Assembly: GCF_900156695.1 (NCBI RefSeq)
Contig: NZ_FTOM01000001.1
Coordinates: forward strand, 434,001-498,000
Direction of reading: 5' to 3'
DNA: 64,000 nucleotides
From: Phaeovulum vinaykumarii
GTDB lineage: Bacteria; Pseudomonadota; Alphaproteobacteria; Rhodobacterales; Rhodobacteraceae
Made by a program: the position numbers and the translations under genes. A model generated the notes under the pieces. That model worked only from the letters and a program-made list of their open reading frames with translations, ran no database searches and had not been told where the DNA came from. Of the stretch, positions 22,253-31,639 are shown piece by piece. The first letter of the stretch is position 1, and every line of letters starts with the position of its first letter.

Positions 22253-22828
22253 TCACAGCTTGGACAGCTTGGACTGCAATTCGGCCAGCTGCTTCTTGAT
22301 CGAGGCCAGATCCTCGCGGTCGCGGGCGCGGCTTTCGGCCGTGGCCGGTGCGGCCTCGGCGCCGTCGTCACTCTCGGGTCCGGTGCTCTGCCAGCCTGCC
22401 ATCATCGAGCGCAGGAAGGCTTCCTGCTGTCGGTGCAGCGCCTCGAAACCGGGCATCGAGGCCATCGGGTTCGGGAACTTGGACCAATTGTCCATCATCT
22501 GCGACTGCCCCTCGCGCAGCATCTCGAACGACGCGGCCAGGAATTGCGGCACCACGCTTTGCGCCGATGTGGTATAGGAGCGGACCAGATCGGTCAGCAC
22601 ATCCACCGGCAGCACGTTTTCCCCGCGGCTTTCATGTTCGGCGATGATCTGGAGCAGATATTGCCGGGTCAGATCGTCCCCGGACTTGAGGTCGACGATC
22701 TGCACCTCGCGGCCGGCGCGGATGAAGGCGGCAATATCCTCGAGCGTGACGTAATCCGACGTCTCGGTATTGTAGAGCCGGCGGCTCGCATAGCGTTTGA
22801 TGAGCAGGGGCTTTGCGTCGTCTGCCAT
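22253..22828 (-). CDS. phaR: Polyhydroxyalkanoate synthesis repressor PhaR
   Basis: DNA-binding repressor that also senses PHB granules and controls phasin expression. Residues about 8-70 carry the PHB/PHA accumulation regulator DNA-binding domain (LIKRYASRRLYNTETSDYVT), followed by the second PhaR domain and a charged coiled-coil end (EDLASIKKQLAELQSKLSKL). The length of 191 matches Paracoccus and Rhodobacter PhaR. It lies just downstream of phaP on the same strand with a 135-base gap. Two sites fitting the known PhaR operator (CTGC, 3-4 bases, GCAG) are found upstream of phaP. Confidence 0.96.
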   Translation of the reverse strand: MADDAKPLLIKRYASRRLYNTETSDYVTLEDIAAFIRAGREVQIVDLKSGDDLTRQYLLQIIAEHESRGENVLPVDVLTDLVRSYTTSAQSVVPQFLAASFEMLREGQSQMMDNWSKFPNPMASMPGFEALHRQQEAFLRSMMAGWQSTGPESDDGAEAAPATAESRARDREDLASIKKQLAELQSKLSKL

Positions 22829-22963
22829 CTTGTCCTCTCTCGCGCGTTGGTGGGGGACCGTCGCGCAAGTCTATCTGTCTGATTGATAAAAGCAACAAAT
22901 GAAAGGGCCGCGCCGGACGGGCGCGACCCTTCGCATCAGAGGCCGTCATCGGGACGGCTGCGA

Positions 22964-23416
22964 TCACTTCGCCGCGGCGGTGGTCACCTTCTTGGCGGCC
23001 GAGGTCACCTCGGAGGTGGCCTTCTTGACGGCGGCGGTGGTTTCCTCGGCCATGTCCTTGCCGGTCGACAGCATCAGCTCGACCGTTTCCATTTGCAGCT
23101 TCTTGGCCACTTCGGCAAAGGCGGCCAGGTTCTCGGCGGTCATCTCGGCATTGGCCGAGGCGAAATCGGTCAGCGCCTTGGCGTAATCGGCCGGGTCTTC
23201 CTGGCTCTTGGTCAGGTCGCCCATCTTGACCAGCGTGGCCTTGGTCCAGGCGGCCGAGATCTCGGTGGATTTCTCGGCGGCCTCCAGGGTCATCTGGGCC
23301 ATCTTCTCGCTCAGCGCCATCTGGGTCTTCATGGCGTCCTGCATGGCGGTCATGTCCATCGGGAACGCCGACATCATGTCTTTCATCATCTTGGTGAAGT
23401 CCTGGTTCTTGGCCAT
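22964..23416 (-). CDS. phaP: Phasin, PHB granule-associated protein
   Basis: Coats PHB granules. The 150-residue, mostly helical, amphipathic protein has a Met-rich N-terminus (FTKMMKDMMSAFPMDMTAM) and a Lys/Ala/Thr tail (VKKATSEVTSAAKKVTTAAA), both typical of phasins. No signal peptide. GGAGACC upstream serves as ribosome site. Two PhaR-type operators lie 90-130 bases upstream, so repression by PhaR is likely. Transcription could continue into phaR. Confidence 0.95.
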   Translation of the reverse strand: MAKNQDFTKMMKDMMSAFPMDMTAMQDAMKTQMALSEKMAQMTLEAAEKSTEISAAWTKATLVKMGDLTKSQEDPADYAKALTDFASANAEMTAENLAAFAEVAKKLQMETVELMLSTGKDMAEETTAAVKKATSEVTSAAKKVTTAAAK

Positions 23417-23460
23417 GAGAGGTCTCCTTCGGGGTGGGGCTGCGCGGCCCGGTTGCGGGG

Positions 23461-23480
23461 GCCTGCCCGATCCGGCAGGC
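23461..23480 (-). promoter_or_regulatory. Inverted repeat in the phaP leader
   Basis: GCCTGCC and GGCAGGC form a perfect seven-pair palindrome with a six-base spacer, 45-64 bases upstream of the phaP start. It contains CTGC and GCAG but with eight bases between them, so it is not a standard PhaR site; it may be an mRNA hairpin. Confidence 0.35.
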
Positions 23481-23505
23481 CGTCATTACCCCGTAACGGT
23501 ATATG

Positions 23506-23516
23506 CTGCGCCGCAG
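23506..23516. promoter_or_regulatory. PhaR operator, site 1
   Basis: CTGCGCCGCAG fits the published PhaR recognition rule for Paracoccus denitrificans (CTGC, three or four bases, GCAG). It lies 90 bases upstream of the phaP start, and its centre is exactly 30 bases from the second site, about three helical turns. Confidence 0.75.
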
Positions 23517-23535
23517 AAAATCAAGATTTTTATCG

Positions 23536-23546
23536 CTGCGTCGCAG
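23536..23546. promoter_or_regulatory. PhaR operator, site 2
   Basis: CTGCGTCGCAG, the same rule with three middle bases, in an AT-rich stretch likely to contain the phaP promoter. Flanks of both sites also match (GCAGAA follows in each), so the repeat extends beyond the core. It is 95 bases downstream of the phaC stop. Confidence 0.75.
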
Positions 23547-23641
23547 AATATCTACACGCATGACGCGAGTTGACATAGGCGCCGCACAAGAGGCGCGTCA
23601 CCCCGCGGCCGGCACACGCCCCCATGCAGCCCGTGCCCACC

Positions 23642-25861
23642 CTAGACGGTGACGGGCTCGCGCACATAGGTGCCCGGCGCCGGCGCCAGAACCGCGCGCC
23701 CCCCGGCCCCCGGCACCCGCGCCGGCACCCGCCCGCCGGAATGCCGCGCCAGCCAGTGCGACCAGGTCGGCCACCAGGTGTGACGGTGGAAGCTGGCCTT
23801 CTCGCGCCAGGCGTCGGGGTCGCCGAAGGCCGCCTCGGAGGTGTAATGGCCATATTTGTCCTTGGACGGCGGGTTGATGATCCCCGCGATATGGCCCGAT
23901 TGCGCCAGCACGAAGGTCCGGTCGTCCGAGCCCATCTGCGACACCCCGGCAAAGGACGCCTTCCACGGCGCGATATGGTCGGCCTCGCAGGCCACGGCGA
24001 ACAGCGGCACCTTCACGTCCGAGATGCGCACCGTTTCCCCGCAGATGGTGAAGCCCTTGCCGGCGAAGCGGTCCTCCTGGCAGAGCCCGCGCAGATATTC
24101 GACCGCCATGCGCGCCGGCAGGTTCGTGCCGTCGCCGTTCCAGTAGAGCAAGTCAAAGGCCGGCGGCGCCTCGCCCATCATGTAGGCGCGCACCGCAGGT
24201 TGATAGATCAGATCGGCCGAGCGCAGGAACGAGAAGGTCCGCGCCATGTAGTAATGCGACAGCACCCCGTCACGCTGGCACTGGGCCTCGATCCCGTCGA
24301 CGAAATCATTCTGAAGGAAGGCGGTGAATTCCCCCTGATCGGAAAAGTCGGTCAGCGTGGTGAAGAAGGTGGCGGTCTTGACCGGGCTCTGGCCGCGCTT
24401 TGCCAGAAGCGACAGCGTCAACGACAGCGTGGTCCCGGCGATGCAATAGCCGACCGCGTTGATCTGGTCCTCGCCGGTGATGGCGCGCACCTCGTCGATG
24501 GCGGTCAGGTAGCCGCGGGCCACGTAATCGTCCATGCCCATCTCGGCATAGGAGGGGTCGGGGTTCTTCCACGACACCACGAACAGCGTGAAGCCCTGTT
24601 CCACGATCCAGCGGATCAGCGAATTGTTGGCCCGCAGGTCGAGAATGTAGAATTTGTTGATCCAGGGCGGAAAGATCAGCAGCGGCGTGCGATGCACCGT
24701 CTCCGAACGCGGCGCATACTGGATCAGCTCGAACAATTCGTTGCGAAAGACCACCGCCCCTTCGGTGGTGGCGATGTTCTCGCCCACCCGAAAGGCCGAG
24801 CGATCCGCCAGCGACACGATCAGATCGCCCGCATTGGCCTCGATGTCGCGCACCAGGTTTTCAAGGCCCTTCACCAGGCTCTCGCCCTCGGTCTCGACCG
24901 CGCGTTGCAGCGCGTCGGGATTGGTCAGCAGGAAATTGGTCGGCGCCAGCATTTCCACGATCTGACGGGTGAAATAGGTCACCCGGCGGCGGTCGATCTC
25001 GTCCAGCCCCTCGAGCCCCGCGACCGCCTCGTCGATCGAGCGCGCCGCGATCAGATATTGCTGCTTGACGAAGTTGAACCAGGGATGGTTGTCCCACAGC
25101 GGGTTGGAAAAGCGCCGGTCGTGCGGGCCGGGATCCTCGGGCGGGGCCAGCTTGCCCTGCGCCAGCGCCTGCGTGGCCTCCAGATAATGCGTCATCGCGC
25201 GGGTCCAGTAGCCGACCTGCGTCTCGAAGACATGGGCGGGGTTCTTCATCCATTCCTGCATGAAGCCCAGGCCCGCCTTCATCCACAGATCCGCACCCGG
25301 CCCTTCCAGCGCGGGGTTGATCGGGCGCTTGTGGGTCAGCGCCGCGGCCAGACGGCGCGACAGTTCCTCGATCTTCTCGATGTTCTCCTGCATCCGCTCG
25401 GACAGCTGATGCGCCAGCTCTGCACCTTCCTCGGTGACCGAGGGCAGCTGCGCGCCGTCGATCGCGGGCAGATGGCGGGCCAGGATCTCGGCGGTGCGCA
25501 TCTCGAAGGCGGGGCGCGCGGCGGTCGGCGGGGGCTTGGGCGTTTCGGCCTCGGGCGCATCCGCCGCCTTGGCGACCGCGACATCAGGGGCCGACACCCG
25601 GGATTCGGGGCCGGAGCTTTCGGCGACCGGGGATTCGACACCAGAAGATTCGGGCACGCGCCCATCGGCCGGGGCCTTGCCGCCCTTGCCATTTTGCTTG
25701 CGCGGCATCTTTTTCGCACTTGCAGCATCATGAGCCTTGGCAACGGCTTTACGACGCTTTAACCTTTTTTTCGAAGAGTGAGGGGAGATGTCTTCCCGCA
25801 CATCCGACGGGGTCTCGTCTACAGGAACCTTGTCCATGCGCGCGGCGTCGTCGGTTGTCAT
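23642..25861 (-). CDS. phaC: Class I poly(3-hydroxyalkanoate) polymerase PhaC with long N-terminal extension
   Basis: Polymerises 3-hydroxybutyryl-CoA into PHB at the granule. The alpha/beta-hydrolase core has the lipase-like box GYCIAG with catalytic C473, and later the catalytic His in SGHIAGIINPP and an Asp in ACEADHIAPW. At 739 residues it is over 100 longer than usual (about 590-625). The excess is N-terminal: an acidic start, a Lys/Arg-rich patch at residues 30-63 (SSKKRLKRRKAVAKAHDA ... KQNGKGGK), then an Ala/Pro/Glu linker to about 115. The ATG at 25861 has GGGAGG ten bases upstream, supporting the long form; M121 is a possible shorter start without a good site. It is divergent from phaZ. 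Confidence 0.95.
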   Translation of the reverse strand: MTTDDAARMDKVPVDETPSDVREDISPHSSKKRLKRRKAVAKAHDAASAKKMPRKQNGKGGKAPADGRVPESSGVESPVAESSGPESRVSAPDVAVAKAADAPEAETPKPPPTAARPAFEMRTAEILARHLPAIDGAQLPSVTEEGAELAHQLSERMQENIEKIEELSRRLAAALTHKRPINPALEGPGADLWMKAGLGFMQEWMKNPAHVFETQVGYWTRAMTHYLEATQALAQGKLAPPEDPGPHDRRFSNPLWDNHPWFNFVKQQYLIAARSIDEAVAGLEGLDEIDRRRVTYFTRQIVEMLAPTNFLLTNPDALQRAVETEGESLVKGLENLVRDIEANAGDLIVSLADRSAFRVGENIATTEGAVVFRNELFELIQYAPRSETVHRTPLLIFPPWINKFYILDLRANNSLIRWIVEQGFTLFVVSWKNPDPSYAEMGMDDYVARGYLTAIDEVRAITGEDQINAVGYCIAGTTLSLTLSLLAKRGQSPVKTATFFTTLTDFSDQGEFTAFLQNDFVDGIEAQCQRDGVLSHYYMARTFSFLRSADLIYQPAVRAYMMGEAPPAFDLLYWNGDGTNLPARMAVEYLRGLCQEDRFAGKGFTICGETVRISDVKVPLFAVACEADHIAPWKASFAGVSQMGSDDRTFVLAQSGHIAGIINPPSKDKYGHYTSEAAFGDPDAWREKASFHRHTWWPTWSHWLARHSGGRVPARVPGAGGRAVLAPAPGTYVREPVTV

Positions 25862-25960
25862 AACAATGATACCTCCCTATCCTCCGAAACGAAACATAAC
25901 GTCGCCGGCGCGCAGGGGTAAAGCGCCGAAACGCGGTCCCGCTGCGCCCGAGGAGACGCG
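25862..25960. promoter_or_regulatory. Divergent phaC-phaZ promoter region
   Basis: The 99 bases between the two start codons must contain both promoters. I find no CTGC-N3-4-GCAG site here, so PhaR control of phaC and phaZ is not supported by the sequence, unlike phaP. Confidence 0.4.
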
Positions 25961-27226
25961 ATGAAAGGCATGATGAGCTATGACCTGATGGAAACCATCA
26001 GGAACACGAACGAATGGATGGGCGCTTCGGCGCGCGCCATGGCGTCCTATCCGATCTGGGGAATGGCGCCGCATCCGATGTTCAAGCTCATGTCCGCCTG
26101 GGGCCATGTGACCGAACGCAGCTTCGCGCGCATGGTGATCAAGCCCGACTGGGGCATCCGCTCGATCCCCGCCGAAGACGGGCGCGACCATCTGGTTCAT
26201 GTCGACACGCTGGTGCCGCGCCCCTTCGGCGATCTGGTGCAATTCCGGGTGGCCGGCCGGGCGCCGATGGCGCGCCGCGTGCTGCTGGTTGCCCCGATGT
26301 CCGGGCATTATGCCACTCTCCTGCGCTCGACGGTGGCCAGTCTGCTGCCCGACTGCGACGTCTTCGTGACGGATTGGCACAACGCCCGCGACATCCCCGT
26401 ATCGGACGGCAAGTTCGACATCGAGGATTACACCCTCTATCTGGTCGATTTCATGCGCCATCTCGGCCCGGATCTGAACGTGATCGCGGTCTGTCAGCCG
26501 GCGCCGCTGACGCTGGCCGCGACCGCCTATCTGGCCGAGGAAGACCCCGACGCCCAGCCGCGCACGCTGACCCTGATCGGCGGGCCGATCGACCCCGATG
26601 CCGCCCCGACCGAAGTCACCGATTTCGGCCGCCGCGTGACCATGGGCCAGCTTGAGCACATGGTGATCCAGCGCGTGGGCTTCAAATACAAGGGCGTGGG
26701 CCGGCTGGTCTATCCCGGCCTGATGCAGCTGGCCTCGTTCATCTCGATGAATGCCGACAAGCATTCCGCCGCCTTCTTCGAGAAGATCATGCTCGACGCC
26801 AAGGGCGAAGGGTCAGAACACGACCATCACAACCGCTTCTATGACGAATATCTGGCGGTGATGGACATGACGGCCGAATTCTACCTGTCGACGGTCGAGC
26901 GCATCTTCAAGGGCCGCGAGGTGGCCGACAACGCCTTTGTCGTGGAGGGCAAGCGCGTCGATATCGGCAAGATCACGCGGGTGGCGGTCAAGACGGTCGA
27001 GGGCTCCAAGGACGACATCTCGGCGCCGGGCCAATGCATTGCCGCGCTGGATCTGTGCACCGGGCTGCCCGCATCGAAGAAGGCCAGCCATGTCGAGCCG
27101 GGCGCGGGCCATTACGGCATCTTCGCCGGGTCGAGCTGGCGCAACAACATCCGCCCGCTGGTGCTGGATTTCATCGACCAGAACGCGGGCAAGGCCGAAC
27201 CCAAGGCCCCGATGCGCGCCGTCTGA
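25961..27226 (+). CDS. phaZ: Intracellular polyhydroxybutyrate depolymerase
   Basis: Breaks down native PHB granules in the cytosol. The 421-residue protein belongs to the PhaZ family whose nucleophile is cysteine: C178 in VIAVCQPAPL. Conserved MSGHYATLLR and VTDWHNARDIP (residues 113-146) and the C-terminal SHVEPGAGHYGIFAGSSWR with the catalytic His are present. No signal peptide, consistent with an intracellular enzyme. GAGGAG lies six bases before the ATG at 25961. A strong hairpin follows the gene. Confidence 0.96.
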   Translation: MKGMMSYDLMETIRNTNEWMGASARAMASYPIWGMAPHPMFKLMSAWGHVTERSFARMVIKPDWGIRSIPAEDGRDHLVHVDTLVPRPFGDLVQFRVAGRAPMARRVLLVAPMSGHYATLLRSTVASLLPDCDVFVTDWHNARDIPVSDGKFDIEDYTLYLVDFMRHLGPDLNVIAVCQPAPLTLAATAYLAEEDPDAQPRTLTLIGGPIDPDAAPTEVTDFGRRVTMGQLEHMVIQRVGFKYKGVGRLVYPGLMQLASFISMNADKHSAAFFEKIMLDAKGEGSEHDHHNRFYDEYLAVMDMTAEFYLSTVERIFKGREVADNAFVVEGKRVDIGKITRVAVKTVEGSKDDISAPGQCIAALDLCTGLPASKKASHVEPGAGHYGIFAGSSWRNNIRPLVLDFIDQNAGKAEPKAPMRAV

Positions 27227-27248
27227 GCCGCCCCCCGAACGTCAACAC

Positions 27249-27290
27249 GCGATGCGTCGTCCGGGTTCCCGCCGGACGGCGCATCGCATT
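27249..27290 (+). terminator. Terminator between phaZ and the convergent hydrolase gene
   Basis: A 16-pair stem with one G-T pair (27249-27264 with 27272-27287), loop GTTCCCG, followed by ATTCCC. It is placed between two convergent stops and may serve both directions. Confidence 0.65.
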
Positions 27291-27320
27291 CCCGCTTGGC
27301 GGCGCACACCGGCGCCGGCG

Positions 27321-28091
27321 TCAGACCCGCGTCTTCAGGCGGTCGACCAGCTCGGTCGTCTGCGCCTCGACCAGCGCCAGGCAATCGGGCGTCGAGAATC
27401 GGTGATCGGCCCCCTTGACCAGCATCAGACGCAGATCCGGGCCCTGGGCGTGCTGGAACAGCCGATAGGCATGCGCCACCGGCACTTCGGTATCGGCCGT
27501 GCCCTGAAGAAACCGCGCCGGCATCGGCAGGCGCAATTCGTCGCGCAACAGCAGGTGGCGGCGGCCATCCTCGATCAGGCGACGGGTGATGACATAGGGC
27601 TGCGGATCATAGGCATTGGCGCGTTCGATCTGCCCTTCCGAGACCAGCCTGGCGCGTTCCTCGCGGGTGAATTCGCGCAGCATCAGGTCTTCGGTGAAAT
27701 CCGGCGCCGCGGCGATGGTGACGATCCCGCCCACCCGTTCGGGCATCGAGCGCGCGATCAGCAGCGCGATCCAGCCGCCCATCGACGAGCCCACGATCAC
27801 CTGCGGGCCGCGCGTGCAGGCTGCGATCACCGCGCGCGCATCGGCAAACCAGTCGCCCACCGCACCGTCGACAAAGCGCCCGCTGCTCTGGCCGTGCCCG
27901 GAATAATCCAGCCGCAGGAAGGGCCGCCCCTTGGCAATGGCGCGGTTGCGCATGGTCAGCGCCTTGGTCCCCTCCATGTCGGAGCGAAAGCCCCCCAGAA
28001 ACACCACCCCCGGCCCGGTTCCGGGCAAGGCTTCATAGGCGATTTCGCGCCCCTCGGGCGTGGTCATGCGCTCGATCATCTCTGCCCCCAT
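27321..28091 (-). CDS. Alpha/beta hydrolase
   Basis: Serine hydrolase or thioesterase-like protein of 256 residues. The nucleophile elbow is GSSMGG with S103; the oxyanion HG-equivalent is in FLGGFRSD, and the likely acid and base are in QGTADTEVP and GADHRFS near the end. The layout resembles the ABHD10 (palmitoyl-thioesterase-like) group. The start at 28091 was chosen because GGGAGG lies about six bases upstream; ATGs at 28079 and 28067 are alternatives. Convergent with phaZ and divergent from thrS. Substrate unknown. Confidence 0.85.
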   Translation of the reverse strand: MGAEMIERMTTPEGREIAYEALPGTGPGVVFLGGFRSDMEGTKALTMRNRAIAKGRPFLRLDYSGHGQSSGRFVDGAVGDWFADARAVIAACTRGPQVIVGSSMGGWIALLIARSMPERVGGIVTIAAAPDFTEDLMLREFTREERARLVSEGQIERANAYDPQPYVITRRLIEDGRRHLLLRDELRLPMPARFLQGTADTEVPVAHAYRLFQHAQGPDLRLMLVKGADHRFSTPDCLALVEAQTTELVDRLKTRV

Positions 28092-28188
28092 GCGCCCCCT
28101 CCCGTCATTTTCGGGACAATCTAGACGCCCGGCCCGAGGCTGCAAAGCCTCGCATGCCCGCGAATTTCCCGCCGCGAACGTCGGGCCG

Positions 28189-28217
28189 TTGACACTCCGG
28201 TCCGAAAAGCAGATACG
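28189..28217 (+). promoter_or_regulatory. thrS: Candidate sigma-70 promoter for thrS
   Basis: TTGACA at 28189-28194 is a perfect -35 box; 17 bases later GATACG (28212-28217) is a weak -10. The pair is about 60 bases upstream of the thrS ATG. Confidence 0.45.
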
Positions 28218-28278
28218 CGACCCGACACATACCCGCAACCGGGCGTTCCGTGGGCGCCAAACCGACGAGGAGAGCCAT

Positions 28279-30228
28279 ATGGCCGACATTTCCCTGACAT
28301 TTCCCGATGGCGCCTGCCGCAGCTACCCCGCCGGGGTGACCGCCGCCGAGGTTGCGGCCTCGATCGCGCCGTCGCTGGCCAAGAACGCCATCTCGGCGCG
28401 GCTCGATGATGCGCATTGGGATCTGGCCTGGCCGATCACGCGCGACGCCCGCATCGCCATCAACACGATGAAGGACGACGCCCCCGCGCTGGAGCTGATC
28501 CGCCACGACCTGGCCCATATCATGGCGCGCGCCGTGCAGGAGATCTGGCCCGACGTGAAGGTCACGATCGGCCCGGTGCGCGACAACGGCTGGTTCTATG
28601 ACTTCGACCGCGCCGAGCCCTTCACCCCCGAGGATCTGGGCCAGATCGAGGCGCGCATGCGCGAGATCATCAACGCCCGCGAGCCCGTGCGCACCGAGGT
28701 CTGGTCGCGCGACGCGGCGCTTCGCCATTACGAAGCCGCGGGCGAGCCCTTCAAGGTCGAGCTGGTCAACCGCATCCCCGCGGGCGAGGACATCCGCATG
28801 TACTGGCACGGCAACTGGCAGGATCTGTGCCGCGGCCCGCACCTGCAACATACCGGCCAGGTGCCGGCCGATGCCTTCAAGCTGACCCACGTCGCCGGCG
28901 CCTATTGGCTGGGCGACAACACCCGCCCGATGCTGCAACGCATCTACGGCGTGGCCTTCAAGACCCGCAAGGATCTCAAGGCCTGGGAAACGCTGATGGA
29001 AGAGGCCGCCAAGCGCGACCACCGCAAGCTGGGCCGCGAGATGGACCTGTTCCACATGCAGGAAGAGGCCCCCGGCCAGGTGTTCTGGCACGCCAACGGC
29101 TGGAAGATCTACACCACGCTCCAGGATTACATGCGCCGTCAGCAGGAGCGCGACGGCTATGTCGAGGTCAACACCCCGCAGGTGGTCAACCGCAAGCTCT
29201 GGGAGGCCTCGGGCCACTGGGCGAACTACCAGGAAAACATGTTCATCGTCGAGGTCGACGAGGACCACGCCCGCGAGAAGACGATCAACGCGCTCAAACC
29301 GATGAACTGCCCCTGCCACGTGCAGGTGTTCAACGTCGGGCTGAAATCCTATCGGGATCTGCCGCTGCGCATGGCCGAATTCGGCTCATGCAACCGCTAT
29401 GAACCCTCGGGCGCGCTGCACGGCATCATGCGCGTGCGCGGCTTCACCCAGGACGACGCGCATATCTTCTGCACCGACGCCCAGATCGAGGCGGAAACCC
29501 GCAAGTTCATCGAATTCCTGGCCCGGATCTATGCCGATCTCGGCTTCGAGAACTGGACCATCAAGCTGTCGACCCGCCCCGAAAAGCGCATCGGCTCGGA
29601 CGAAAGCTGGGACCGGGTGGAACAGGCGCTGGGCGATGCCTGCCGCGCGGCCGGGTATGAATATACCCTCCAGGAGGGCGAGGGCGCCTTCTACGGGCCC
29701 AAGCTCGAATTCACGCTGACCGATGCCATCGGGCGCGAATGGCAATGCGGCACGCTTCAGGTGGACCCGAACCTGCCCGAGCGGCTGGGCGCCACCTATA
29801 TCGGCCAGGACGGCGCCAAGCACACGCCGATCATGCTGCACCGCGCGGTTCTGGGCAGCTTCGAGCGCTTCATCGGCATCTTGATCGAGAACCACGCCGG
29901 CAAGCTGCCCTTCTGGCTGGCGCCGCGGCAGGTGGTCGTGGCCTCGATCGTGTCCGAGGCCGACGCCTATGTCGCCGAGGTGGTGGCCGCGCTCCGGGCC
30001 GCCGGGGTGCGGGCCGAGGCCGACACCCGCAACGAGAAGATCAACTACAAGGTGCGCGAACACAGCCTGGCCAAGGTGCCGGTGATCCTGGCCGTCGGCA
30101 TGAAGGAGGTCGAGGAACGCACCGTCTCGGTCCGCCGCCTGGGCGACACGCGCACCTCTGCCGCCGCCTTGGGCGATCTGGTCACGGAACTGGCAGCCGA
30201 AGCCACGCCGCCCGATCAGCGCGGCTGA
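28279..30228 (+). CDS. thrS: Threonyl-tRNA synthetase
   Basis: Class II aminoacyl-tRNA synthetase of 649 residues. Domain order is TGS (residues 1-62), the SAD/editing domain with [16 protein letters not shown] near 75, the catalytic core with [10 protein letters not shown] and motif 2 [15 protein letters not shown], motif 3 in [17 protein letters not shown], and a C-terminal anticodon-binding domain. The ATG at 28279 follows GAGGAGAG. It is monocistronic, with a clear terminator after it. Confidence 0.98.
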   Translation: MADISLTFPDGACRSYPAGVTAAEVAASIAPSLAKNAISARLDDAHWDLAWPITRDARIAINTMKDDAPALELIRHDLAHIMARAVQEIWPDVKVTIGPVRDNGWFYDFDRAEPFTPEDLGQIEARMREIINAREPVRTEVWSRDAALRHYEAAGEPFKVELVNRIPAGEDIRMYWHGNWQDLCRGPHLQHTGQVPADAFKLTHVAGAYWLGDNTRPMLQRIYGVAFKTRKDLKAWETLMEEAAKRDHRKLGREMDLFHMQEEAPGQVFWHANGWKIYTTLQDYMRRQQERDGYVEVNTPQVVNRKLWEASGHWANYQENMFIVEVDEDHAREKTINALKPMNCPCHVQVFNVGLKSYRDLPLRMAEFGSCNRYEPSGALHGIMRVRGFTQDDAHIFCTDAQIEAETRKFIEFLARIYADLGFENWTIKLSTRPEKRIGSDESWDRVEQALGDACRAAGYEYTLQEGEGAFYGPKLEFTLTDAIGREWQCGTLQVDPNLPERLGATYIGQDGAKHTPIMLHRAVLGSFERFIGILIENHAGKLPFWLAPRQVVVASIVSEADAYVAEVVAALRAAGVRAEADTRNEKINYKVREHSLAKVPVILAVGMKEVEERTVSVRRLGDTRTSAAALGDLVTELAAEATPPDQRG

Positions 30229-30241
30229 CCCCTTCGCAAGC

Positions 30242-30268
30242 GGGCCGGGCCTTTCGCCCGGCCCTTTT
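30242..30268 (+). terminator. Rho-independent terminator of thrS
   Basis: Perfect nine-pair stem GGGCCGGGC / GCCCGGCCC, loop CTTTC, followed by TTTTCGTTT, 14 bases past the thrS stop. Confidence 0.9.
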
Positions 30269-30512
30269 CGTTTCCGGTTCAGATATTTGCAGGCCCGATG
30301 CCGTTGCGGCCCCGTCGCGGCGTTGCGCCCCTGCGGCCAAGAGCCGCGCACAAATCCCGGTTGATTTTGCCTTCTTGTCCTTCATTCTGACGATCGCGTG
30401 AACTCAGACTTTTCGACCGCTCCCTTCTTCGGGGCAGCCGGAAGATTGGAAAGACCTGGCTGCACGACCCCGCGGCAATGGCGCCGCCGGGGAACTACTT
30501 GAGGAGGACGGG

Positions 30513-30719
30513 ATGGCCACCGGCACCGTTAAATGGTTCAACGCCACCAAGGGCTATGGCTTCATCGCCCCTGACGAAGGCGGCAAGGATGTGTTCGTGC
30601 ACATCTCTGCGGTCGAACGTGCGGGGCTCAAAGGTCTGAGCGACAACCAGAAAATCGCCTATGAGCTGCAATCGGGCCGCGACGGGCGTGCCTCGGCAAG
30701 CGATCTGAAGCTTCTGTGA
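30513..30719 (+). CDS. cspA: Cold-shock-domain protein (CspA family)
   Basis: Single-stranded nucleic-acid chaperone of 68 residues forming one OB-fold. The RNA-binding motifs KGYGFI (RNP1) and VFVHIS (RNP2) are present, and the start MATGTVKWFNATKGYGFI is typical. GAGGAGG precedes the ATG. A long leader of more than 100 bases separates it from the thrS terminator, as is common for cold-shock genes; I cannot fold it reliably by eye. Confidence 0.96.
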   Translation: MATGTVKWFNATKGYGFIAPDEGGKDVFVHISAVERAGLKGLSDNQKIAYELQSGRDGRASASDLKLL

Positions 30720-30973
30720 GCCACGGGCGCGCGCCGATCACGCGGCGCGCGCACCCCCCTTTCCATGGGCCCGCGCCCGGAGCCCGGCGCGTCGCGCGCC
30801 CATTGGCCGGCCGATTGATCTGCGCGGGCCGCGCAAGGTGCCACCGGCAACCCAAGGGCGAATCGCTGCACCGTGATCCCTTTTCGCCCCCCTCTGCCCC
30901 GCAACGCGCCGCACCCCGACATGCCTCGGTTCCCGCCAGATTGCGGCGCGGGCCGGGCTCAGTCGGGCCGGGC

Positions 30974-31339
30974 TCAGTCGACGCCCAGCGCCGCGCGCGT
31001 CTCGGCGCTCCAGCCCAGAAACAGCCCTTCGGGCGCCCGGATCAGCGGACGTTTCATCAAGGTCGGATGTTCGGCCAGAAGTTCCGCCGGCGGGCGCGCG
31101 CGCTGATCGGCGTCAAGCCCGCGCCAGGTGGCCGAGGCGCGGTTGACCAGCTTGTCCCCGAACCGCTCCAGAAGTGCGGGCCAATGGTCGGGCGCCAGCG
31201 GCTCGGCGCGCAGATCGTGCAGCCGCACCTTGCGGCCGGCGGCCTTGAGCGCGGCCATCGCCTTGCGGCAGGTGTCGCAGGTGGGAATGCCGTAAAGGGT
31301 GATCTCGGGGCTGTCCCCGTCGGGTGCGGAATGTGCCAT
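30974..31339 (-). CDS. ArsC/Spx-family protein (YffB-like)
   Basis: Thioredoxin-fold protein of 121 residues. It has C21 and C24 in IPTCDTCRKAM and the C-terminal block PTLMKRPLIRAPEGLFLGWS found in YffB/Spx/ArsC proteins. Glutathione-dependent thiol reductase activity is the usual guess for YffB; true arsenate reduction is not implied, because no ars genes are nearby. Preceding plus-strand bases 30720-30973 (254 bases) show nothing coding. Confidence 0.88.
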   Translation of the reverse strand: MAHSAPDGDSPEITLYGIPTCDTCRKAMAALKAAGRKVRLHDLRAEPLAPDHWPALLERFGDKLVNRASATWRGLDADQRARPPAELLAEHPTLMKRPLIRAPEGLFLGWSAETRAALGVD

Positions 31340-31639
31340 GCGCCGATCTTGCGCGCCTGCCGGGCAAGGTCAAGCCGCCCCGCCGCCGGAACCGGCAAAG
31401 ACCCGCATATGCAGCGTTGGCCACGGTCGACATGTCCTGCCGGTTGTCGTAACACTTTGACGGACGGCCATTTGCGCGCGTGCGCTTGCGCGGGGACAGA
31501 TGGCCCGTGACGCGTGCATCTTGCGCCCCGTCCAGCAAGGTGGTGCGCGACAGGCGGACGTTCCGCGGCCGGGCAGGCCCCCCGACGGGGCCGGTCTTGA
31601 CCGTCGCGCCGCGCCCTTGGGGGGGGGGGAGACAGACGC
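31340..31639. promoter_or_regulatory. Divergent intergenic region ahead of the CapD-like gene
   Basis: 300 bases between the ArsC-like gene (minus) and the CapD-like gene (plus). It includes the AT-richer segment TTGTCGTAACACTTTGACGG, plausible promoter material, and ends in an 11-G tract just before the TTG start. No gene seen. Confidence 0.35.
31619..31629 (+). repeat. Poly-G tract (11 G) at the ribosome site of the CapD-like gene
   Basis: Eleven consecutive G residues are followed by AGACAGACGC and the TTG start codon at 31640. The tract overlaps the position of the ribosome-binding site, so its length would set the spacing. Tracts of this length are prone to slippage. Confidence 0.85.

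Noticed and set aside
30974-31339. Arsenate resistance gene
   Set aside because: Sequence is of the YffB/Spx-like branch and there are no arsB, arsH or arsR neighbours.
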